Assembly: GCA_003117195.1 (NCBI GenBank)
Contig: BDSI01000001.1
Span: forward strand, 496,001-560,000
Direction: 5' to 3'
Source of the DNA: Eudorina sp. 2006-703-Eu-15
Taxonomy: Eukaryota > Chlorophyta > Chlorophyceae > Chlamydomonadales > Volvocaceae
Length of the DNA stretch: 64,000 nucleotides
The notes under the pieces: model-generated
What the model was told of the DNA's origin: nothing
Databases searched by the model: none
The model's input: only the letters and a program-made list of their open reading frames with translations
Shown: in pieces, positions 46,601-58,377 of the stretch
Layout of the letters: each line of letters opens with the position of its first letter
How positions within the stretch are numbered: the first letter of the stretch is position 1
Program-made: the position numbers and the translations under genes

Positions 46601-48769
46601 GCACCCCAACGTGGTGGCAACCTATGCGCACATGTTGAACCGTCTGGGCGAGGATGCGGATGCGGGTGCAGCGGGACAACAGAGCGCCGCCGGGGCCGCA
46701 CCGCACGACCCCAAGCAAGGTAGTGTGCGTTTCACAGGCAGGCAGGCAGAACAGGTGTGCGTGGCATGCAGGGGCAGAGAAATGCCCACAAAGTTGGCCG
46801 CAAGGTAGTGTGTGTGTGGTGGGGGGCTGAGGAGGCTCCTGTCATGTATGTGCGTGGGCGTGCGCGGCAGCGGCGCTGTCGTGTGGCGTGCAGCCCTCCC
46901 ATTCAGGCAGCAGGTTTGCACGCTTCGGGGCATTGATATGTGTGTATTGTGTATATGTGCGGAAGGGTTTACTGGGGCAGCGGAACAGCGCAGAAAAAGA
47001 AAGCCCGCGGCAGCACGACTTCGCTGCGCTGCACGCAATGCATTACCTCCCTGCAGCCGCGCGTTTCGACACACCCACGGAAAACGCGCCCTGAAGCCCC
47101 GGCTGCTGCCCCCGCTCCGCCCCGCCTTTCCCCCCATCCTCCTCCTCCCCGACAGGCCTCCACCTGGACGTTTGGAAGCTTACGCTGGTCCAGGAGCTGT
47201 GCGACGGCAACAGCCTGCGGCACTGCCTCGAGCGGGGCACACTGGCCAGCTGCCGGGCATGGCGACCCGCCGGCGCCACCAGGCGATTCAGCACGCCATG
47301 CGGTGACGACGAGGGCCTCACCTGCCGCTCCGTACCGCTGCGCGCTCCGGGTTCGCTAGCAGCAGCACCTGGCCAGGCCTCATCCAGGGCCCCTTCTGGC
47401 GGCCCAGACCCCATACCGGCCAAACATACAGCCGTATCCACTGCCGTACGCACCGCCGTACCGACCGGGCCCTTGCCATCGGAAGCGTCGGTGGAGGCAC
47501 TTCCGATGTCGCTGCCACGGCCCGTGCTCATGGCTGATCAGCAGGCGCAGGCAGCTGGAGCCGGAATCTCCAGGGCCCGTACCGGTAGTGGTGCGGCTGC
47601 GGAGCCTTGTCGGCGCCCTCCTCCCCCGATGCCTGCTACGGGTGCTGCAGGCACCTTCAGCCGCGGCAGTATTAGGGATATTGTTTCACAGGGCGCCAGC
47701 AGCCGCAGTGGGCGGCTCGACGCTGCAGTGATGCTGTCTGTGGCCCTGCAGGCGGCCCGGGGACTGGCTCATCTCCACAGTCGGGCGATCGTACATGCTG
47801 ACGTCAGCTCAGCCAACATCCTGCTCAAGCGCGTGCCATCACATGCATCACAGGCAGGCAGCCCGACGTCTTGTTCTCCGCCGGTCAAGTCGTCACCAAG
47901 GGGCGGAGGCGGGGACGCGTGGGCATCCTTGCGGACCGGTTCTTCGGGTGCCGTGGCTGTGGGCGGTGCCTCGCTGGATGATGACGGTCCGTACATGTAC
48001 GGATACATTGCCAAGGTCTGCGACTTCGGATTGTCTGGGTGGCTGAATCGGGTGGAGTCGGCAACGCACGTTTCGGGCCCCGCAAGGTGAGCTGCTCGTT
48101 GGCGGGCAGCAGCTTCGCTAATACACAACAATAATAATAAATATATTATTGTTATTGTTGTTATTATTATGTTTGTTAATAATTAATTAAATAATAATCG
48201 TGGGTAATCCCTGGCGTGGGTTCAGGGGCCAGGGCGGTAGCAGGCTGCCCTCTGTAGATGTATCACGGCGGCCTCGCTCCTGTCCTCGCTCGATGTCCTG
48301 CCCGCTGAACGAAGACTGTGGCGTCAGTGTCGCAAGCACCGAGGGTGTCGTCCCGTGCCGCATACCTGCTCGACCCTCAAACGGGCGTACTCGCAGACGC
48401 TCGTCCATCTATTCGGCACCGGAGCTCGTACGGTACGGCAGGTCGAGTCCCGCCGGTGACGTCTATGCCTTCGCGGTTGTCCTGTGGGAGCTCGCGCACG
48501 GCTGCCCGCTTCCGGAGCTGCTGCGGGCGTCCCGGCCAGAGGGGGCGCCACTGCGGGCTTGGCTGGACCAGCAGTCGAGGCTGGACCCGGAGGTGGCGGA
48601 GGCGCTGCCCCCCGAGCTGCTGGTGTGGCCTCCAAACACGCCCCCGGGGCTCCCAGCGCTTGCGGTCGAGTGCCTGCAGCAGGAGCCGTCAGCGCGGCCC
48701 GGCATGGCGCATGTGCAGGAGCGGCTGTGGCGGTTGATCTCACAGTTGGAACCGGCGGATGACCGTTGA
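40683..48769 (+). CDS. TKL-type receptor protein kinase (5 exons, 2244 aa)
   Basis: This is a predicted plasma-membrane kinase that senses extracellular signals and phosphorylates Ser/Thr or Tyr. Exons 40683-42383, 42774-46115, 46503-46719, 47156-48086 and 48226-48769 close at 2245 codons. Residues 1-22 (MQLGRNCWSLKLFLLLLPLV) are a signal peptide. The ectodomain to ~1270 has N-glycosylation sequons and repeated FVVPPGGRVVLRDM-type blocks, in a style I know from volvocine receptor kinases. A membrane span lies at ~1276-1299 (GIIAGSVTAGGVCLLVFVVL). The kinase domain begins at LLGELGRGAQGVVYRG, with VAVK Lys1666, a helix-C-like REAAISASVSHPNVV, HADVSSANILL (Asp1969), DFG (Asp2043) and YSAPEL, so it should be active. 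HAD replaces the usual HRD. The domain carries a ~150-residue low-complexity insert before the catalytic loop and ~55 residues after it. The start is the first ATG that gives the signal peptide. The ligand is unknown. Confidence 0.92.
46116..46502. other. AT-rich intron 2 of the receptor kinase
   Basis: This intron is dominated by A and T from about 46140 to 46320, in a gene that is otherwise GC-rich. It begins GTAATG and ends at TTCAG before a CAG run; the acceptor at 46502 or the one at 46520 would both keep the frame, changing the protein by six Gln. Confidence 0.7.
48087..48225. other. Short AT-rich intron 4 of the receptor kinase
   Basis: A 139-base intron that includes about 80 bases of AAT/ATT-type microsatellite (48118-48199), largely self-complementary. 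It starts GTGAGC and ends at TTCAG. Confidence 0.8.
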
Positions 48770-51478
48770 CCGTACGTTGGCCCGTACATGTGCGTGCACG
48801 CACGTCACCAATTAGCATGCCGGTCGCAATAAAAACGCAGAACGCGTTTGATTGCGTGGACCATTTGTTTTATTGATTCTACAACCACCGTACCTATGTC
48901 TTAGCGATATGCGATGTTGATAGGGATGAGCCAGAGCTGGACATTCTGTACGACTAGTCTGCCGTACCGGCTCACACCGGCGCCTACATAATAATAGCAG
49001 CGACTCATCAGGCCGAACAACTTTGTGCCAACCTACGCTCCAGCCAGATGAGATATAGGACACCTTCAACGATCATCATCACACCGAACCTACGCCATAG
49101 GAACCGACGGTCCAACGCGGTTGATCCTGTTAAACTAAGGATCTCGCCTCCATATCTGCCGAGATGTGGAGTTGAGGTCACAATCGATAAATTGAGATTC
49201 GCACGCTAGATTGGTGGCGATTGCTGAACCCTCTGTCTTTACGCATGCATGTGTGTGTGTATGTGTTACATGGTTGGGGTGCATAACCCCGTACATGTGC
49301 GGCCGAATGGATGATATGGGATGTGTACGAGCTAGGCGCTCGGGACCGCCTTGATTGCCTTGCTATCCGGATGGCGTGCGGTCTGGAGGACACAAACGGG
49401 GCAGGCGTGCGATCGCCGACTTTTGGGGGCGCCTTCATGGGTTTGCCCAGTTGGGCCTCCCGCGACGTGGGTGGACCTCGGTGGGGCCATTCCACCCTTT
49501 CTTGAAAGTGTCGGGGGGTGTCTTACGGTGTGCGGGGCCTGCTCCTGAGTGCTGTGGCACGGACGCCCCGTCCTCTATTTTTTGCTACGGGTTCACCTGC
49601 CAGGGGCCCATGTCGGGGACCTGGCCTGCCCTCAGCTGGTGTAGGGGGCCGGACTTCCATTTATTTTTTGTGAATTGGTCACGATATTTCGTTTGGAGGC
49701 GGGTTACTCCACTAGCAGTCGCTGGGCAGTGTCACGAGCCCGGCGTGGGTCTTCCAAGACCTCGAGAAGGTGCAGTGCTGGGTAATGGGGTGCCTGTATG
49801 GGCGGCCTTCTCATCACGTGTGCATTCATAAACATACATCAGGTTGCGCGGTTCGTGCGTGCCCCCGTGCATTAGCTGGATAGAGAGAGAGAGGGGCGGC
49901 GGCGGGCATGAAGGTAGAGGCAGGCTGGTAGCCGGGTGCTGAGATTCTTCCAAGTACGTTCGTAGCCCTAGGCAGGCAGCATATGCTACATGTGCATACG
50001 CATACGCATGTGGCGCGCGTGTGCGTCCTGGTGCGTCCGTTCTCTTTTGGGCGGGGTCACAGCGTGAAGCGCGTTCGGGGCCCCCCCTCCGGGTTTGGTC
50101 ACCAACAGCATCAGGCTCAAGGCGCAGCCATCAGACGGCCGAACGGGCGGATTGGTGAACGGGCAGATCAGCGGACGGGTGGACGGACGGACGGGTGGTT
50201 TGGGGCCGGGCGGATTGGCGGATAAGTGGATGGGTGGACCTATCCTATGGGGCGCTGCACGTTGGCGGGGCCGGGCTCAGGCCCATAGAGCGCTCTTACT
50301 TCCTGGGAAGCGGTTGCCACACAGGGTGAGCTCCCGCTCCCGTGCGCGGCCGTGAATGCATTGCCGGGGTCCACGGAGGAGAGTGGTGGAGGTGCTGTGG
50401 CGGCAGCATTGACCACGTGTGGCAAGCCAGCAGCCAAGTGCGGTGGTTGGCCCAGACCACCACCCAAGCTGGTATGACTGAATGTCGAGAAATTGCGTGC
50501 AAAGCGTGCGCCTTGACGCCGAGGCATGCCGAGGCACAGTATCAGCCCTAAAGCGGATAGAGACATGGGAGGCCAACATGGGCAGTTCGCCTAGAGAACG
50601 ATAGTATCAAAAATGCGGCACACCTCGTGATGTACTGAAGTGCAAGTACAGGCGGCAGGGTTTAGCGTGTGCTGAGCGCTGGTTTTCCTGTAGAATATCG
50701 GTGACGTGCGGCCAGGAGATTTTGAGTGCGTCGACCCACTACAAATATATCAACTCAATTTCGGATTTTGAAGAACTGCCCTCTGGAGTACCAGTTGGCA
50801 TCAGGGCGGTTGACATAGAACGTGGAGGGAGTTAGGAAGTTGGTCCGGTACGGCAGCTGGTTTCATGCAATTCATGGTTTTATGAATCAGATGCCGAGTA
50901 TAAATGGTTCATAACCTCTCTCTGAAGTTAAGTAAAAATTCTTCACCACAGGCTGGATTGCTTACCGCATAATGCTTTCACATCAGGCACAAGCACGTCA
51001 TAGACGACGAGTATTGCACAGAGAAAGTTTGCGAATTGACGTGCTTCCACAGGCTGCGCATCCACGACAATTTTTAAACATTTGACTTGTTTTCTGAAGC
51101 AAGGCAGATTATTGGAGCTCGAGCAATATAAATTGTTTCACAAAGGCGCTAGATACGCCTACTAACCTCTTCAACTTAGTAGACGCTGCACTGCTGCGGG
51201 ATCTGTAAGGAGCTAGGAACAGACCCGCCCCTCGCGTTTGACGCCATGGGTGCGTATCACAAGTTTGGCATTTGCATCCGTCATCTGTTTGTACTCGCAC
51301 AGTTATGCTCATGAACTTGTTGCAGTATTACCTGGGAAAATGATTGGGGGCGTTCCATCGCCGACTTGAAATTTCAGGCTGTGCTTTGGGTATCTTGCTC
51401 AATAAATCCATTCCATCAAACGTGCATGTGTTGCAATCGAGGTCATGGAAAGGGACGCTCCTTTGACTTTCTTCCATA
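48770..51478. other. Intergenic gap receptor kinase / Sec1
   Basis: The gap between two + strand genes is about 2.7 kb. An AATAAAAA lies near 48828, but no TGTAA was noticed near the kinase stop. Open frames are short or compositional. No gene or named element is supported. The part after about 50600 becomes richer in A and T toward the Sec1 start. Confidence 0.5.
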
Positions 51479-54400
51479 ATGGACGTTTCGCCCTTGGTCC
51501 ACCGTGTAGAGTCATGCCGCAAAGTTGTCAAAGAACGAGTCCTGGTGGAGATGCTCGGAAGCGTGGTGGACAGCGCGGCAGGTGGCTGGAAAGTTCTGAT
51601 CCTCGACGAGTTTACCACACACGTCCTTTCGTCCACCTTGAAGATGTCCGACATTCTTGAATGCAATGTCTCCGTGGTGGAGGACCTCAGCAAGGCTCGA
51701 GAGCCCCTGCCGCAGCCCGCCGTGTACTTCATCCAACCCACGCCCCAGAGCATCGCTCGGGTTCTGGACGACTTCGGGGGCCCGACGGGGACTGTCGGGA
51801 TTGGCAAGGGCGGAGCGAAACAGTTGTACCCCTCGGCCCACATCTTTCTGTCCAACAAGCTCCCCGCGGAGGCTGTCGAGAAGCTCAAAGCGAACCCGCG
51901 CCTAGTGAAGTCGCTCAAAACTTTGAAGGAGCTCAACTTGGAGTTCCTAACGGTGGACTCTCGGACCATGGTTACGGACCACCCGGAGGCCGCCCGGCTG
52001 TAAGTGACCCCACCCGGTCGTCTCAGGGAGATGGAAGTTGGGGGTAACATCATCTGGGTGCCGCCCTTGGCTGGGAAACCTCAACCGCGCTCGCACATGT
52101 GGCCCTGATTTTGGGTCCCCTGAGAACGCGTGTCCCTTTCCACATAGGCGCGAAGACAGTAGAGCGTTCTGAGAGCCCTGCCCCTGACACACGCTGACCT
52201 GGGCTCTGGTGTGGGTCCGTCCATGCGTTCGGCCGAGCTATCGTGTCCCTTGCCCGGAGGCAACGCGGGTGGAACCTGCTGAAACGCATCAGTCCCCTTG
52301 TTGCCCCCCTGGGGCTACCAGGTTACTGGGCGATGCGGCGGAGGGGAACCGGTCTGCGGTCACCAAGCAGGTAGACGCCATCGTGTCTCGGCTGACCACG
52401 CTCTTCGCGTCCCTCAAGGATTTCCCGGTGATCAGGTAGGTCAGCGGGGGCCGTGCGGCTCTGCTGCACCGGCACCGGCCCTGGACGTGCCAGGACGGTC
52501 CAGGATAGGCGCAGGTAGACACAGTACCGCCTTGTCAGTGGGGCCTGCTGGGGCTCGCCCTGGTATACACCGTTAATCCCTTTGGGGTCCGCTGTGACGT
52601 TCATTGATTCAGCACGTGCGCCCTGCTTGTAAAATAAAGCTGCACGTCCGGGCTGGCGACTGTGTCTAATGTGTGATGAGCATGGGGGGTTTTCCTAGGA
52701 AAAGGACCACCGCTGCGGGCCCTGACGCAGTCTCGACGTCGTGGGTGGCCTCTTCTCCCCGTGTGTGTAGGTACAAGGCGGCGCAGGCACCGCAGCCGGG
52801 CGATCCGCCGGGCCAGGCGGTGCGGAGCTCGCTGCCTCAGCTGCTGGGGACGCGCCTGTTTGAGAAGCTTGCGGGGATGCAGCGCGCGGGCCAGCTACCC
52901 AACAGGGTAAGGGTTCCGGGGGGACGGGGTGGAACGGCTGCTGCACGTTCATACCGCTGGGCGCCAGGGACGGGAGGGCGGCGGGTCGATGGCTGATGCC
53001 GACCCCCGACAGGCTGTCAGGGTAGTGTTCCGTTAGGCGTGTCTCCGACAGGCTTGGCAGGATAATACGATGAAGTGCACCTTGAAGCGCTTTCCGTGGG
53101 TCTTATGCAGAGGCAGCGGACGTAGGCCGCAAGCTGCTGGCCTGAGCGCAGCCATTCATTCACGTTGGGAACGCCCCGGCGCTGCCCGGCCCCGGGTCCT
53201 TGACTGAGCCGCGCAGGAGACGTGTGACATGCTCGTGCTGGACCGGTCGTACGACGCGGTGGAGCCCTTCATCCACGAATGGTCGTACGAGGCGATAGCG
53301 TACGACGTCTTGCCGATCGAGGGCAACGTCTACAGGTTTGTGCCATGTGGCTGGTGGGGCCGTGGCGCGAGGAAGGATGTTTGTGAGCGGCTACCAAACA
53401 GTGGGGAGTAAGAGAGGAGGCAAGCTGTTGATCCGACGTCTGGATGCGATATGAATAAGTGCAACGCAAACGTGAACCCCGACCCAGACGCCAACTAGGC
53501 AGCTTCTCAACTAGGTCGGGCACCGAGGCGCAAATTGTGTCAAGATACCCACGATAGATGGGTGGGTTGGACAGGGCGGGTGCTGCGCGCTGGCGAGTCA
53601 GCGAGGCAAACCAGCGCCCTTGCACCTGACGCGCATGTGCATGACCATGTGCATGACCATGTGCATGACCATGTGCATGACCATGACCATGACCATGTGC
53701 ATGACCATGTGCATGACCATGACCATGACCATGACCATGTGCATGACCATGTGCATGACCATGACCATGACCATGACCATGTGCATGACCATGTGCATGA
53801 CCATGACCATGACCATGACCATGTGCATGACCATGTGCATGACCATGACCATGACCATGACCATGACCATGTGCATGACCATGACCATGACCATGACCAT
53901 GTGACCATGTGCATGACCATGACCATGACCATGACCATGACCATGTGCATGACCATGACCATGACCATGACCATGTGCATGACCATGACCATGACCATGA
54001 CCATGTGCATGACCATGTGCATGACCATGACCATGACCATGCATGACCATGTGCATGACCATGACCATGACCATGACCATGTGCATGACCATGTGCATGA
54101 CCATGACCATGACCATGACCATGTGCATGTGCATGACCATGACCATGACCATGACCATGACCATGTGCATGACCATGACCATGACATGACCATGTGCATG
54201 ACCATGTGCATGACCATGACCATGACCATGACCATGTGCATGACCATGACCATGACCATGACCATGTGCATGACCATGTGCATGACCATGTGCATGACCA
54301 TGACCATGACCATGACCATGTGCATGACCATGACCATGACCATGACCATGACCATGTGCATGACCATGACCATGACCATGACCATGTGCATGACCATGTG

Positions 54401-57400
54401 CATGACCATGACCATGACCATGACCATGTGCATGACCATGACCATGACCATGACCATGTGCATGACCATGTGCATGACCATGACCATGTGGCGCAGGTAC
54501 ACGATGGAGCCGCAGGGCGGCGGCCCGGCCGAGCCGCGTGAGGGGCTGCTGGAGGAGAGCGACGAGTATTGGTTGGAGGTCCGGCACATGTTCATCGCCA
54601 ACGCGTACGCGACGATCTCGAACCGCATGAAGGAATTCCAGTCGAAGAATAAGGCGGCCAAGGCGGCGGGTGGGGCGCTGCGCGGGTCCGGGCGGGGAGG
54701 CGAGGGAAGGGGGGAGGGCAAGACGCTGGGGCTTCGCTGCCTTCATCGTTTTAAGAGGGAGGGGCAAGACTTGGATGGGGGGGGAGGTGGTGGTTGCGGG
54801 CGTCGCGCGATGTGATCGTGCTAGGTGCTTGAATACCACTTTTGTTGCTGTGGAGGGTGATGCCCTGGTGGAGCGCGTGGCAGCCCGTGAAAGATAAGGC
54901 ATCACGCGGAACTAACTGATCCAACTGTCGGTTTCAGCGTCCGATGTCCTTTCGCCCAAATATCGGCTGCATGCGCGTCTGGCCATGCGAGTTCACCAGC
55001 ACCTCTCCCCCTGGCGCTCCTTCCCCGTCCGCACCGGCCATCCCAATGCGAGGTTGCTACTGAGCAGTTGCTGCGCATGCCGGGCACGATGGTGCGCTCT
55101 TTCCCCCGTCCACCCGATCCGACCAGCACGTGGCCATCAACGCAGACGCACAGTCACCTGCGCCTCCTCGGACCTCTTCTCGTCCGCCGTTTGTCGTTGT
55201 TGTTGCGCCTCCCATGCAGGCGAGGGACTGGGCACCAGGGGGCAGATGAGCGCCGCCATGGTCCGGGCGCTCATCATTGCGCTGCCGCAGTACCGGGAGC
55301 AGCTGAGCCGACTGGCGATGCACGTCGAGATGAGCATGGCTGTGAAGACGGCCACCAACGCGCATGCGCTGGCGGAAGTGGGTTCGTTGGAGCAGGATTT
55401 GGTGTTTGGGGAGAAATCGTCCAAGGACCTGCTGGCCTACCTGACGGGTGCGAGCTCTGCTCGGGGCGGTGGGGGAGGAATGGGAGAGGCGAGAGAGAGG
55501 CGGAGAGGACCCGGGGCGGGCCGCCGCGGTTAAGGGAGGGGCGGACAGAGTATCGTGAAGCGGCAGTGAAGACATCCTGGGCAGGCGAGCCATCCGGGAG
55601 GGGCTCACGGGCAGCTGATGTACCGGAACACTGCCGGCCAATATGTACGTTAATCGTACATACTGGCCGGTCGTGTTCCGGTACACATCTGGGACTCTCC
55701 CATGCACCCACGCCGCAGCCGCACTGCACCCTGCCTACGCCTCACAACAACGTGCCTGTCATGGTGACCGCAGCTGTATTGGGGGCGATGGTCGGTTTGA
55801 CGAGCTGCGAATGCGGAATGGCAACAGCAGAGGCAGGCAGGCAGCACGCTGGGGTCCGCAGCGCTGTGTGCACATGGCCATTTTCTCGGTCGCATCCGAC
55901 CGGGTGCGTGTTTTAACCGGTTTCTTGGGGGGCTGGCTCTCGACGCTGCTGTCCTTCTCCCTGCTGCTGCTCGTGACTTGACCGCAGAGCACCAGGCCCA
56001 GATGGACCCGGCGGACAAGTTGCGACTGCTGGCCTGCTACCTGGCGACCCACCCGGGCAAGCTGGACGTGACGAAGCGGCTACAATGGCAAAGGGTAGGC
56101 GGCCCCGCGGCGGATCTCGGCGCCTTGCGGAGCTTCGCAATCGAGTGTCACCGACGGATACCCGTTGGTGTCTCAGTCGATGACACTCGATTGCAAAGCC
56201 TCATGTCCGGGGCCAGCAGCAGAGTTGAGGCCCCAGGTTGTGTGTTTAGATGGGAGACCCGCCCGACCCAAACCGAGCACCCAGGTGGTGTTTGTGAGTA
56301 CCGTATGAGCGCAGGGAGTCGCACGCACTGGATTGTCATCAGCGAGCACATGAAGATCGGATACATGATGGCGGCCAGCCATTCATGCGCACGTACCGGG
56401 TGGAGATCCATTAGAACACACATGACCGTACATTGGCTGCGTGCGGCAGCGGCCCCTTGGTACATCAACAACTACGTTACCACACCTGGGCTGCGTGCGG
56501 CAGCTGCTAACCCTGCCTGTGCCTTGGCGCTGCGCTCCGGTGTGGCCAGACCGCGGGTCTGACGGGCGAGGACATGGCGGCGCTGTGCGGGGGCCTCGCG
56601 CGGCTCGGCGTGCGGGTCATGGACACACGTGAGTGGGAGAGGCGCGGCGGGGCGGGGCGGGGTGGGGCCATGGGATGCGGCCCCCCGAGGCTGTGACATT
56701 CGGAGAAGGTGCAGGCCGGGGGCACAAGAACACAGCGATTAATAGGCAGATACGGTGGAGGCGGTTGGAGGCCCGCCTTGCCTAGGCATCACGGACAGAG
56801 GCCGTGACTGCGGGGGTGGGCCTGGCGTGCAGTGTGCACTGATCGGCCGCGGTTGGGCCGTGGAAATGGTCCGCGGATGGACGGCACCGCTTGTCCCCCT
56901 TCCCAAGCCAAGGGAAAGGCTGTTGCGGAAAGCAAGCGATTTGATCTGTCGGAGTGCGCCACGGGGGAGGAGTATCTTCGAACCACATAAACACTGAGCT
57001 GCGCGGGTGTAATTATGATCGGCGGGAGGTGGCGTTGACGGCCGCCGAAGTGATGTGGGTCGCGCTCTTCTGGCATGGTTCTGGCATGGTAGTTTTTCTT
57101 TCTTGCGACCTTTTGTCTCTGTTGTCATTTGCCATCGCGCGCTGGTCCCCTCCGCCCGGCTGTGCAGCCGCGCCGGCCGAGGGCAGGAGCGGCTTCTTCG
57201 GCGCCAAGAAGAAGAACGCCGCCAAGGCCACGCGGAAAGCCTACGACGCCGAGGATGACTACACGCTCAACCGCTTTCAACCGCTGCTGTTCGAAATTCT
57301 AACGGACATGGGCGCGGGTCGGCTGGATCTGGAGGAATTTCCGTACATACGGTGAGAGCCAAAACAGGAGCCGGGTCTGCAGCGCAGTGCTGGTCCCCTC

Positions 57401-58377
57401 CGTGAAGGTGGATGGGTGGGTAGGTGGCATCTTACACAGCGGCGGTCGCGTCGGACTGGTTGAGAGGAACCCGCTCACCCCATATGCCCAGCGACCTGAC
57501 ATGCCGTGCGCGCCTCGGGGACAGCGTGTGGGTGTGTGTACGCTTCGGCCGAGGCTCAAAGACAGTCCGCGAGTGGTGATGGAATGTACCGCAAGGCGGC
57601 AGCACCCAAGCAGCGACTTGGTCACGTGGCAGAACGGGACACACCTGCCAGCGCGCGGGTGTGTTGCGGTGGCAACCCGCCTGTGACACGACATGACGTA
57701 GGGCCGGCCGGGCAACGGCTGCTGCTGCTGCTGCTTCTGGTGCTGCTGCTGTGCGTCGCTGGCTTCCACAGGTCCCCGACGGCGGAGGCGGAGAGCGATG
57801 CCTCGCGGAACGCGGCGTCGGCCCGCACCGCGAGGTCCGGGCTGAACTGGGCACGGCGGAATCAGGACGGAGCGGGCGGCTCGGGGACGGGGCCGGCGGG
57901 GAGGCGCCTCGTGGTGTTCATCATCGGAGGGGCCACACGAGGTGTGGCACGCGGGCGTGGCGGGGGATGGCAAAACGTCGGCGACCCGAGGAGCCGTCTC
58001 GCGGCTGGGCTGCTTTGGATATGGATTGGAATCGCAGGGCCGTCGCAAGCAGGCCGGCAAAATTAACGGTGCACGTGCTTTTGGGAAGCCATACACTCTC
58101 GCAGCGACCGCTTCGGTTTGGTGTTGATGGGGCAACAGGCAGTCAGGTTTGCGTGTTGTAATCCATAAATCATATCTGAACCCGCGAATGTGTGCCATTC
58201 CTCATGATGTACCCTACCTTCCCACTCCCCGCCCCGCCCCTAGGCGAGATGCGGGTGGTCCACCGCATGGCGCAGGAGCTGAACCGGGATGTCATCCTGG
58301 GGTCCACCAGCGTGGACGTGCCGAACACGTTCGTGGACCTGCTCTACAACATCTCGCCCGCGCACGCGGGCGTCTGA
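51479..58377 (+). CDS. SEC1: Sec1/Munc18 family SNARE regulator, KEULE type (11 exons, 654 aa)
   Basis: This cytosolic protein binds syntaxin-type SNAREs and promotes vesicle fusion, as plant KEULE does in secretion and cytokinesis. Exons: 51479-51999, 52322-52435, 52771-52906, 53217-53335, 54497-54669, 55220-55447, 55988-56094, 56550-56628, 57168-57351, 57772-57941, 58244-58377; phase closes at 655 codons. Length is close to KEULE (666 aa). Matches run the whole length: GGWKVLILDEFTTHVLSSTL, PAVYFIQPTPQSIARVL, VSRLTTLFASLKDFPVIRYK, MLVLDRSYDAVEPFIHEWSY, IIALPQYREQLSRLAMHVEM, GSLEQDLVFGEKSSKDLLAY, LVVFIIGGATRGEMRVVHRM and DVILGSTSVDVPNTFVDLL. The start at 51479 gives the expected short N terminus. 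No domain is missing. Intron 4 carries an ~850-bp minisatellite and introns 6 and 7 carry long hairpins. Confidence 0.95.
52560..52612 (+). repeat. Dispersed element C, copy 2 (Sec1 intron 2)
   Basis: This is the inverted relative of 8141-8190. It reads ATACACCGTTAATCCCTTTG, then GGGGTCCGCTGTGACGTTCA. The TGTAA of copy 1 is TGTGA here. Similarity covers about 45 bp. Confidence 0.6.
53634..54490. repeat. Two-unit hexamer minisatellite in Sec1 intron 4
   Basis: About 140 copies of two hexamers, ATGACC and ATGTGC, alternate in blocks: one or two ATGTGC-ATGACC pairs, then runs of three to five ATGACC. A few 5- or 9-base irregularities shift register. The array ends about seven bases before the acceptor at 54496. 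It is open in several frames (false His-Asp or Met-Thr proteins). Confidence 0.95.
55617..55689. repeat. Long hairpin in Sec1 intron 6
   Basis: Arms 55617-55649 and 55655-55689 pair over about 33 bp around a 5-base loop (TTAAT). The pairing is interrupted by a 2-base bulge and about three mismatches; blocks TACCGGAACAC/GTGTTCCGGTA and TATGTACG/CGTACATA are perfect. This is a foldback or a candidate intronic small-RNA precursor. Confidence 0.6.
56132..56199. repeat. Hairpin in Sec1 intron 7
   Basis: Arms 56132-56155 and 56176-56199 pair over 24 bp around a 20-base loop. The only two differences from perfect complementarity pair as C-A or G-U depending on the strand read; GCAATCGAGTGTCA and TGACACTCGATTGC match exactly. 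Confidence 0.6.

Noticed and set aside
49100..49210. CATATCTGCCGAGATG resembling the ACATATCTGCCGGG start of element A
   Set aside because: Only about ten bases match and neither the core nor the stem-loop follows.
53535..54905. His-Asp or Met-Thr repeat proteins on both strands
   Set aside because: They are translations of the ATGACC/ATGTGC array inside Sec1 intron 4; only 54497-54669 in this stretch is a real exon.
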